Below, piece after piece: positions 6,301-12,197 of a DNA stretch of 19,290 nucleotides; within the stretch, counting starts at the first letter, position 1; each line of letters begins with the position of its first letter. This DNA is from Sedimentisphaerales bacterium. Its GTDB lineage: Bacteria > Planctomycetota > Phycisphaerae > Sedimentisphaerales > SG8-4. A model generated the notes under the pieces. That model worked only from the letters and a program-made list of their open reading frames with translations, had not been told where the DNA came from and searched no databases. The position numbers were made by a program, and so were the translations under genes. The stretch lies in the NCBI GenBank assembly GCA_016928975.1, contig JAFGJR010000317.1:1-19290 (forward strand), written 5' to 3'.

Positions 6301-9269
6301 CGGCACTCGAGCTCGACATAGGCGCGACCGGTGTCGTAGCCGGTGCCCCACAGGGCGGTGAACGTCTCGCCCGGCTCGACCGACCAGCTCGGCGCGGCGA
6401 AGTAGTTGGCAACGCGCACGTTGAAATGGTTGGCCTCAGGGTCCACCACTTGGATCGTCTGCTGGGCGGTGACCGGCTTTCCGAAGCGGTCTTGAGTCGT
6501 CAGCATCGCGCGGTAGATGCCGGCCCCCAGAGGGACCGTGATCGTGGCCCGGCCCTCGGTATTGGTCTTGAATGTCTCGTCACTGACCAGCTCCGCCAGG
6601 TCCCACGCATCGGGATTGGAGGCGTCGGGCACACTGGACGCCGTCAGCGGGGCACGGATGACCTTGTCCGGCTGCTGGAGCGCGTACAGGCGGATTGTGC
6701 CTTCCGCCGACTCGCCCTGGCCGTCAAAGGTCCGGGTCGTGATCGTCAACTCGACGGGTTCATCCGCGACCTGCCAGGCGTTGGCGTAGACGGACGCCTG
6801 CAAGGCCGTGTACCCGGCGTGGACCGTGCGGTCGGCGGAGCGGGTCTCGCCGGTGGTGTCCGTCACGTCGGCGTGGACCTGGAAGTCGAAGATTGGCTCA
6901 TCCTCTTCCAGCACGGACAGGTCCGGCTTGGCGATGAAGCGGACTTCGAATGTACCGTCGGATTGTGTCACGGCCTCGCCGTGGGCGATGGCCTGCGACG
7001 AGGAGCTGGGCATGCGAGCCCACCAGCGCCAGGCAGGGAACCGCACCGCGCGCACGACGCTCCAGGCGACCTTGGCGCCGCCGACGGAGGCGCCGGTGTA
7101 CGCGGTGGCCTTGCCCGGCACGACCACTTCTTCGTCGAGCTTGGGCGCCTGGGCGGGCGCGTCGAGTTCGGCGTAGAACTTAGGCCGCTTGTATTCCTCG
7201 ACGTTGAAGTATGCGGCGCCGGACGAGGTAACGATGGACATCTGGCCCGTCAGGCGGTCTCGCGGCGCGATGAAGCTGCCGCTGAAGGCTCCGTAGTCGT
7301 TGGTCGTGTGTTGCTGCGTGGCGATCAGTTGGTAGTTGGCGTCGCGGAAGGACACCGTCACCTTTGTGCCCGCCAGTGTCTGGTAGCTGTCCTGCACGGT
7401 GTCCGTGCGGATGCAGATGCCCTTGTAGTGGATGGTCTGTCCGGGCCGGTAGAGCGACCGGTCCGTGAAGAACACGGTCCGTTCCGAGACGCCCGGGGAG
7501 GTGTAACCGGTGTTAGTGTAGTAGGTGCTCGCGCTGACCAGTCTCTGGTCCCCGAATTCAGCGACGAGCAGGAAGTTCTCGCTCTTGCCGTCACGGCAGG
7601 CGAACTGGAACAGGCCATTCTCGTCAGTCTGTGCTGTGTCGGCGGGCAGGTATCGCGCCGTGGAACCGTCTCGCTCGTAGAACCAGCGTGTGACCTTGGC
7701 GCCGGTGATCGGCTCGCCGCTGCGGGCATCGAGCACGAATCCCTCGACCGTGCCGGTCTGACCGATCGTGCGCACCACCAGGGCCAAGTCGCTGACCCAT
7801 ACCGTCGCCGCGCTGATCTGGTTGTCGTTGCGCCGAAACGCAGGGTCGTGACTGGCCAGAATGTAGTACGTGCCGCGGGCTAAGCCCTTGGGCGCCGGCA
7901 GCTTCTCGGTCCGCTGCTGGTAGTCCTGCGTGGCAGGCAGCGTCGCACTCCACTCCAGCACGGGCTTGGCGTTGAGCGCGGTCGTGAACTGCTCCTCGCT
8001 CAGACTGGAATACCAGTAGGGTCGCTGGACAAGACTCTCGAAGTCCGCCGGCACGGCCCGGAAGTAGACCCGCGTCACGTTGCGGTAGGTGACCGCGATG
8101 TCCGGCAGGGGCTCATTCCAGACCCGCTCTGTCTGGATCGAAACGGACTTGCCCTCGATCTGCTGGATCAGGTTGTAGCACTGGATGCCGCCGATGCTCG
8201 CGGGCCAGGTGTCCCATCCCTCGCTGGCCAGCTCGCGGGCGCGGACATAGTCCCCCTGTGCGTACTCCGCATTTGCCCACAGGTACAGCGCCCGGGCACT
8301 GAGCTCGTGACCGCTCCATTGGTCCACGAAATCCCCCAGGGCCGCCTCGTAGAGGTCGGCCTTGTCGGGTCCGAGGGCCTGGTTGTAGCCGAAGCTGAGC
8401 CGGTAGAGCTCGGCGTCGAGGAAGGCGGTCTTGTCCCTGTCGTCCTGATGGAAGCTGAGCAGGGCTTGATAGAGCTTGATTGCCTTGAGCTTGGCGGATG
8501 CGGTGTCCGAGGTCTGCGGCTGCCACGCGAGGAACTCCTCCACCGGCGCGAAGACGCCGCTATCGGCCATGATCTCGAACGTGTCCTGCGGCAGAGCGCC
8601 CGCCTGCTCGCCGGAGCTGTAGAACGTCAGAGCGTCGTGCACCAGGAAGTCGTAGAGCGTCGGCCGGTACGTGTCGGGCACGGTCCCTTTTTCCAGCAGG
8701 TCGTCCCACAGGCCGATGGGCGTGGTCTTGAGCAATGTAACACAGCCGCCCTCGGCTGTGGGCTCTGAGGGGTCACCCCCGGGGGCGGGGGTGCTACATA
8801 GAGCCAGCGTGAATTGCTTGTCGATCTCCGCGAGGATGCGAGCCAGGTCCCAGGTCAGGATGTCTTCACCCGGCGCCTCCGCGGTGGCGGTCCGCTGCAG
8901 GAAGCGGTATCGGTTCTGCTGGAAATAGAGCCAGTACCAATGCCCCAGGACCGCTTCCATCACCGGTTTCATCGGTTCCGGGGCGTTGGCGATCTCGTCC
9001 TGGAGCCGGACGATCATCTCCTCGGCCTTGCCTCCCTCGATCCGGCCCTCCTGGGCGATCTTGAGGCAGACGGCCTTGGTGGCCTCCGCGTAGGCTTGGT
9101 CCTGGATGGCCCCCGGAATGATCTGGTCCAGCAGGTCGATGGCGGTCTTGGGCAGGCCCTTGCCGATCGCGTCATTCACCTGCGTCCACAGCGGGTCCCG
9201 CGAGCCCGCCAGCGCGACATTGACAAAGAGCCCAACGATGATGCCGACAACTACCCACGTCCGTTTCAT
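3357..9269 (-). CDS. Bacterial alpha-2-macroglobulin family protein
   Basis: A 1970-residue exported protein of the family that traps proteases in the periplasm or at the surface. The start at 9269 follows a GGGGAGG site; an ATG 21 bases upstream would include that site. Residues 1-22 form a signal peptide ending ALA-G with no lipobox. Residues 20-380 are helical and TPR-like, followed by macroglobulin beta domains. The MG2 signature DRSLYRPGQ is near 603. A Gly/Pro/Thr-rich linker near 1160-1185 precedes the conserved ETAFFFPHL and ALTQWKF segments (about 1200-1240). The thioester-type site is Cys1438-Thr-Asp-Gln in the helical domain, and a C-terminal MG10-like domain spans about 1828-1970. 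The usual CxEQ has Glu replaced by Asp; the Cys and Gln that form the bond are kept. It is longer than the enterobacterial proteins (about 1500-1650) and similar to long Bacteroidetes/planctomycete forms. No penicillin-binding protein 1C partner is adjacent. A 21-residue insertion at 158-178 comes from a palindromic repeat. Confidence 0.92.
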   Translation of the reverse strand: MKRTWVVVGIIVGLFVNVALAGSRDPLWTQVNDAIGKGLPKTAIDLLDQIIPGAIQDQAYAEATKAVCLKIAQEGRIEGGKAEEMIVRLQDEIANAPEPMKPVMEAVLGHWYWLYFQQNRYRFLQRTATAEAPGEDILTWDLARILAEIDKQFTLALCSTPAPGGDPSEPTAEGGCVTLLKTTPIGLWDDLLEKGTVPDTYRPTLYDFLVHDALTFYSSGEQAGALPQDTFEIMADSGVFAPVEEFLAWQPQTSDTASAKLKAIKLYQALLSFHQDDRDKTAFLDAELYRLSFGYNQALGPDKADLYEAALGDFVDQWSGHELSARALYLWANAEYAQGDYVRARELASEGWDTWPASIGGIQCYNLIQQIEGKSVSIQTERVWNEPLPDIAVTYRNVTRVYFRAVPADFESLVQRPYWYSSLSEEQFTTALNAKPVLEWSATLPATQDYQQRTEKLPAPKGLARGTYYILASHDPAFRRNDNQISAATVWVSDLALVVRTIGQTGTVEGFVLDARSGEPITGAKVTRWFYERDGSTARYLPADTAQTDENGLFQFACRDGKSENFLLVAEFGDQRLVSASTYYTNTGYTSPGVSERTVFFTDRSLYRPGQTIHYKGICIRTDTVQDSYQTLAGTKVTVSFRDANYQLIATQQHTTNDYGAFSGSFIAPRDRLTGQMSIVTSSGAAYFNVEEYKRPKFYAELDAPAQAPKLDEEVVVPGKATAYTGASVGGAKVAWSVVRAVRFPAWRWWARMPSSSSQAIAHGEAVTQSDGTFEVRFIAKPDLSVLEEDEPIFDFQVHADVTDTTGETRSADRTVHAGYTALQASVYANAWQVADEPVELTITTRTFDGQGESAEGTIRLYALQQPDKVIRAPLTASSVPDASNPDAWDLAELVSDETFKTNTEGRATITVPLGAGIYRAMLTTQDRFGKPVTAQQTIQVVDPEANHFNVRVANYFAAPSWSVEPGETFTALWGTGYDTGRAYVELECRGQVLRAWWTDPNRTQERITQEVTEDMRGGFTLRVTYVRENRAYINQQIVSVPWTNKELNVAWEHFTSLLEPGQKETWTAIITGPDASKAVAEMVAAMYDASLDQYLKHDWMHSLSGFRSETSRLSSRFENSVLSFTAISHWNTFYKAVTLSYRSFPDEIIPWMGTAYGGSTTFKRGGGDDASYTEPAPGAAPPTAETSNAGSTTEAGPDLSQVTARTNLDETAFFFPHLVSDGQGAVRMEFTMPEALTQWKFLGFAHDKQMRSGYLTDTTVTAKDLMVEPNPPRFVREGDIIEFTVKVTNQSAARQTGRVMLTLLDARTLESRDEALGNASNEQDFDVPSQESRTYSWRLTIPDGCEMLIYRAVGATTRLGDGEEGYLPVLSRRILVIESLPLPVRGPQTKDFEFTKLLNSGSSDTLLNQSLTVQMVSQPAWYAVMTLPYLMEHPYECTDQIFNRLYANSLAAYIANSDPKIRRIFDQWKNTPALDSPLEKNEDLKSVALEETPWVRQAISESEARKNVGILFDQNRLSDETSRALFELKQRQYSSGLWPWFPGCRGNEYITLYIVTGFGRLRHLGLQQLDVTCAVNALNALDSWMDQIYRDVLRYGDPNDNHLSPLIAYYLYGRSFFLTDKPVAAANQEAVNYWLGQGAKYWLSLWRQSQAHLAIGLKRFGDKQTPEAIMKSIKEFSVASEEMGMYWRDTERSWWWYHAPIETQAMMIEAFDEVMGDAQAVEDCRVWLLKQKQTQDWKTNKATANAVYSLLLRGTDMLASDAIVQVALAGEWIVPDQIEAGTGFYEERFVRSEIKPEMGRITVKKVDEGVSWGSVHWQYLEDMTKVTPYEGTPLQLHKAIYIKKTTASGQVLFPVDGPLAVGDELVVRIELRVDRDMEYVHMKDQRGSGTEPVNVLSRYRYQDGLAYYESTRDTASHFFMDYLPKGTYVFEYSTRIQLKGEYQTGIATIQCLYAPEFNSHSESFTLEVK
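8736..8798. repeat. 63-bp palindromic element inserted in frame in the macroglobulin gene
   Basis: The outer arms TGTAACAC (8736-8743) and GTGCTACA (8791-8798) pair with one mismatch. Inside lie a perfect 8-bp stem (CACAGCCG/CGGCTGTG, 8741-8760) and the 10-bp palindrome CCCCCGGGGG (8776-8785). The element is 63 bp, exactly 21 codons, and begins precisely at codon 158 on the minus strand. The inserted peptide (158-178) is rich in Gly, Pro, Ser and Thr and begins with Cys, with a second Cys at 176. This fits a surface loop that tolerates insertion. Confidence 0.65.
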
Positions 9270-9294
9270 AGCGAAACCTCCCCAGTTCATCTAT

Positions 9295-9370
9295 GATTTA
9301 CGATCTTCGGTTCATGATTGAACAACGGCCGAATGCCTCAATTACAAATCTGAAATCGCAAATCACAACT
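9295..9370. repeat. Low-complexity ATC-type spacer
   Basis: The leader between promoter and macroglobulin start contains runs of near-repeats of the form GATTTACGATC and AAATCTGAAATCGCAAATC. The same style of sequence recurs at 18940-18990 and faintly at 15110-15135. Such degenerate ATC-periodic spacers look like a genome-specific intergenic filler, and no function is evident. Confidence 0.35.
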
Positions 9371-9385
9371 CTTGCTGCTCTTCCC

Positions 9386-9398
9386 TGACCTTAGGTCA
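9386..9398. promoter_or_regulatory. Perfect palindrome TGACCTTAGGTCA near the macroglobulin transcription start
   Basis: Six-base arms TGACCT/AGGTCA surround one central base. On the minus strand it begins about eight bases after the predicted -10 box, right at the expected transcription start. That is where a dimeric repressor would bind. Confidence 0.4.
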
Positions 9399-9405
9399 CA
9401 TACGT

Positions 9406-9434
9406 ATTATCGGAATTATTCCCACACGAATCAA
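9406..9434 (-). promoter_or_regulatory. Candidate promoter of the macroglobulin gene
   Basis: On the minus strand, TTGATT (-35, four of six, 9429-9434) and GATAAT (-10, five of six, 9406-9411) are 17 bp apart. The -35 box overlaps the stop codon of the upstream GLUG gene. The leader would be about 130 nt. A further short palindrome, GGAATTATTCC (9412-9422), fills the spacer. Confidence 0.5.
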
Positions 9435-11920
9435 TCTTCTTCGTCACACACAACCCCCTCCCACCGCAGCCGCGGATAGTCCCGGCCCTCGCAGATCATC
9501 CAGACCTCCTCAAAGTCCCACCCGGCGTCGAGGAACGTGCGCGCGACGACCAACTCGGACGTGGGCTTCGCGAACGACGCCGGCGGGTCCGGCTCCACGT
9601 TGGCCACTCCGTCCATCGTGCCAGCCAAGGCGGCATCCCAGAAGCATGAAGTGATACCGGCGTCTCCTCGCACGCTACCGATGAGCGCCCCGGACCTTGA
9701 TTGACCGCTGAGTGAGCCTGCGAAGTAGCACTGGTCAACGGTGCCGCCGAGCTTTCTGCCGACGAGTCCGCCCACCTCTACATCCCCATCGACATCAGTC
9801 CTCGCGTAGCATAACGCGATAGCGCCAAGACTCTGTCCGATGAGACCTCCCACGCCCTGGCCACCCGTGGCGGCACCGGTGGAGAAGCACTCGTCGAGTC
9901 TGCCCGACGGTCCGGCAAGGCCCACCAAGCCCCCGACACAGAACCCCCCCGATACGGCGCCCGATGAGAATGACGCTGCTATCTTCCAGTCGTTGCGTCC
10001 CACGAGTCCTCCAGCGGCCGAGTCGCCCGAGGTCGTACACACGGCGTCGCAACGCTCAATGGCACCGGCGTTGTCTCCAACAAGTCCCCCGACGAAACTG
10101 TTGCCCGATACTATGCCGTCCACCCGGCAGTCAGAGAGCACCGTGCTGTTGGATCCGACAAGACCGCCCACGTTCGTCTTACCGATCACGTTGGCATCCG
10201 TGACGGTACACTGCGTGACAAGTTCTGCGGAGACGGAGCCTGCCAGGGCTCCCACGTTCTCTGATGTCGGCGCCTCGACGTGGGGGGTGACTAGAACGAC
10301 GTTGCGAATCTGTCCGCCGTTCGTCACGGCGAACATGCCCACGTCGTCCCCTGCGTCGCGGCGGATCACCAGACCCGCGACGCTCTTGCCTCGCCCGTCG
10401 AATGTGCCCGCGAAGGGGAACAGCCGCGATCCAATTGGGCGGAACGACTCGCCTCCGAGGGCGATGTCCTCAACGAGAGCAAAGTGCGAATTCATGAGCC
10501 GCAGGTTGTCGTCGATCGAATTGAGTTGCCCGGCTGTAGCGATAAGGAATGGGTCCGATGCCGCCCCCGTCCCGCCCGCAAAGGTCGGCAGAACCGGCCA
10601 AGGTCCCAACTGCCAGGCGAGCACCGGGTACCCGCCTTGTGCAGGCATCGCCCACACGTCGAGCGGCCCGCCGGCACTGCCAGGAAAGTCCCATCCGGCG
10701 TCGATGAATGTATTCGGATCGTGCATCTGGAAGGTTGTCCGCCCCAGGCCGCCGTAACCGGCCGTGCCTCCGCCGGCCTCCTTGTCCCAGAAGCATCGCA
10801 GGACTCTCGTTTCCCAACTTGTCCTGACGGCTTCGTCGAGCCCTCCAACGCCCACACTCCCATCGGAGCGAGTGGCCGCATAGCATTCCTCGATCCGGCT
10901 GCCGTGCCCGAGCGACCCAACCAGCCCGCCAACCTTTTCTCGCCCGGACACCTGTCCGAGGGCATAGCAGTATGCAATGGTGCCCGAGGAACCGATGTCG
11001 CCCCTGATGAACCCGTTCTCGCCTGTCAGGCCTCCGACGCTATTCTGTCCCGACACCACGGCATCGGCAAAGGAATACACGATCTGGCCGCCGTTTCGCC
11101 CGACCAGGCCGCCGACAGAACGTGTACCGGCCACCGCCGCCCCGGACGCGCACATGACGACCCGCCCGTGATCGCGGCTGATGCCGACGAGGCCGCCGAC
11201 GAAGTTCTTGCCTTGGACCCGGCCGCGGGATTCGCAGCCGGTGACTTCCGCCGTGTTGTAGCCGATAAGCCCGCCCACATTCGTCTGCCCGGAGACTGTG
11301 CCTTCGGCAACGCAGCCCTGCGCCAAACCATGACACAATCCCGCCAGTAGCCCGACCGATTCATCCCCCTGTACAGACCCCGTCACGCAACAGGTGACAA
11401 GCGTGCCCTCGCATTGGCCGGCCAGACCGCCGACACCGCTGCCGCCCCGGACTCGCATTTCCTCCAATCGCAGGTTGCGGATGCACCCATCCCAGAAGAC
11501 CTCCCCGAAGAGGCCCACCTTCTCCTGCCCGGGCCGAGCGTCGATGGTCAGGTTTCGGATGGTGTGACCACTCCCGTCAAAGAGGCCACGGAAGAACAGC
11601 TTGGAAGGGTCCCATTCAGCCCCGGAGGGTGGCGGCGTCCAAGGCGAGATCACCGCGTCATCAAAGGTCCGGCCGCGGGGAAGATTCGGATCGAGATCAA
11701 TGTCGCTGACCAGGACGAAGCTCTTGTCCAGCAGATTCGGGTCGGAGCCTATGGAGACCAACTGCTCGGCGGTGGCGATTTGGTAGGGATCGTCGGCGGT
11801 GCCGGTGCCGCCGGCGAATTCTGTGGCCCCTGCCGCGACGGACAGGGCCAGGATGACTATGAGGGCAGGGCGGGCGAGCGTGGGGCTTTCGCTCCGGTAG
11901 TTTCTCCGCTGCAATGCCAT
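9431..11920 (-). CDS. GLUG-repeat exported surface protein (829 aa)
   Basis: I choose the ATG at 11920, preceded by GAGGGG at six bases and followed by a classic signal peptide (hydrophobic core at residues 18-30, cleavage near 32). The open frame runs 288 bases further upstream, but that part looks like leader. The mature protein has two blocks, each opening with FAGGTG...DP(Y/F)xIATAxQL (from about 35 and 446), then a DIDL/DIAL strand and serial GLUG motifs of the VGGLVGxN type. I count roughly fifteen motifs with irregular spacing of about 25 residues. Such arrays probably fold as a right-handed beta-helix and occur in secreted or wall-associated proteins. The C-terminus (AGWDF...WMICEGRDYPRLRWEG) is shared with the next gene and a third remnant. 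It carries no exosortase or membrane anchor. An adhesin or envelope role is likely but unproven. Confidence 0.85.
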   Translation of the reverse strand: MALQRRNYRSESPTLARPALIVILALSVAAGATEFAGGTGTADDPYQIATAEQLVSIGSDPNLLDKSFVLVSDIDLDPNLPRGRTFDDAVISPWTPPPSGAEWDPSKLFFRGLFDGSGHTIRNLTIDARPGQEKVGLFGEVFWDGCIRNLRLEEMRVRGGSGVGGLAGQCEGTLVTCCVTGSVQGDESVGLLAGLCHGLAQGCVAEGTVSGQTNVGGLIGYNTAEVTGCESRGRVQGKNFVGGLVGISRDHGRVVMCASGAAVAGTRSVGGLVGRNGGQIVYSFADAVVSGQNSVGGLTGENGFIRGDIGSSGTIAYCYALGQVSGREKVGGLVGSLGHGSRIEECYAATRSDGSVGVGGLDEAVRTSWETRVLRCFWDKEAGGGTAGYGGLGRTTFQMHDPNTFIDAGWDFPGSAGGPLDVWAMPAQGGYPVLAWQLGPWPVLPTFAGGTGAASDPFLIATAGQLNSIDDNLRLMNSHFALVEDIALGGESFRPIGSRLFPFAGTFDGRGKSVAGLVIRRDAGDDVGMFAVTNGGQIRNVVLVTPHVEAPTSENVGALAGSVSAELVTQCTVTDANVIGKTNVGGLVGSNSTVLSDCRVDGIVSGNSFVGGLVGDNAGAIERCDAVCTTSGDSAAGGLVGRNDWKIAASFSSGAVSGGFCVGGLVGLAGPSGRLDECFSTGAATGGQGVGGLIGQSLGAIALCYARTDVDGDVEVGGLVGRKLGGTVDQCYFAGSLSGQSRSGALIGSVRGDAGITSCFWDAALAGTMDGVANVEPDPPASFAKPTSELVVARTFLDAGWDFEEVWMICEGRDYPRLRWEGVVCDEED

Positions 11921-11961
11921 GTCCGTCCCCTCAGGGTGCCAATGAGACAATAGTAGCCGAC

Positions 11962-11981
11962 GAAGGCACCCGTGTGCCTTC
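11962..11981 (-). promoter_or_regulatory. 5'-leader hairpin of the first GLUG gene
   Basis: A perfect 8-bp stem, GAAGGCAC/GTGCCTTC, with a four-base loop ends 41 nt before the start codon. The second GLUG gene has a matching hairpin at almost the same distance, and both are followed by an ACTATT stretch on the minus strand. This points to a conserved leader element rather than chance. Confidence 0.5.
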
Positions 11982-11999
11982 AACGCGCAAACCTGTACT

Positions 12000-12044
12000 G
12001 GCAGGCCCCTGTGCCTGCCCTGGGCGACCACAGGGGGATCGCCC
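12000..12044. repeat. Paired stem-loop element in GLUG upstream region
   Basis: Two adjacent hairpins: GGCAGGC/GCCTGCC (12000-12019, loop of 6) and GGGCGA/TCGCCC (12022-12044, loop of 11). The sequence style (GGCAGG, GGGCGACCACAGG) resembles dispersed GC-rich repeats seen between genes in environmental genomes. It is absent from the equivalent place upstream of the second GLUG gene, so it probably inserted after the duplication. Confidence 0.45.
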
Positions 12045-12197
12045 CTTCGCGAGGGCGGCCGGTTATGACATGGCGTACTTACGTATGATAGCGAATCGTA
12101 TCTATATGATGGTGCTTCAGCGGCCCACCTTCGACGTACTCTACTATACCAAAACGACTTGGCTTTGTATACGCAAATCCGCCGGGCGTGTTCGAGT

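Noticed and set aside
4578..7883. A 1101-codon open frame on the plus strand
   Set aside because: It lies entirely antisense to the macroglobulin gene, whose protein has recognisable domains throughout. The antisense translation is Arg/Val/Gly-rich with no domain, as expected for the reverse of a GC-rich gene.
9270..9290. Start of the macroglobulin at the ATG at 9290
   Set aside because: That start would place the ribosome site GGGGAGG inside the coding region and add seven residues before the signal peptide. The ATG at 9269 fits both signals.
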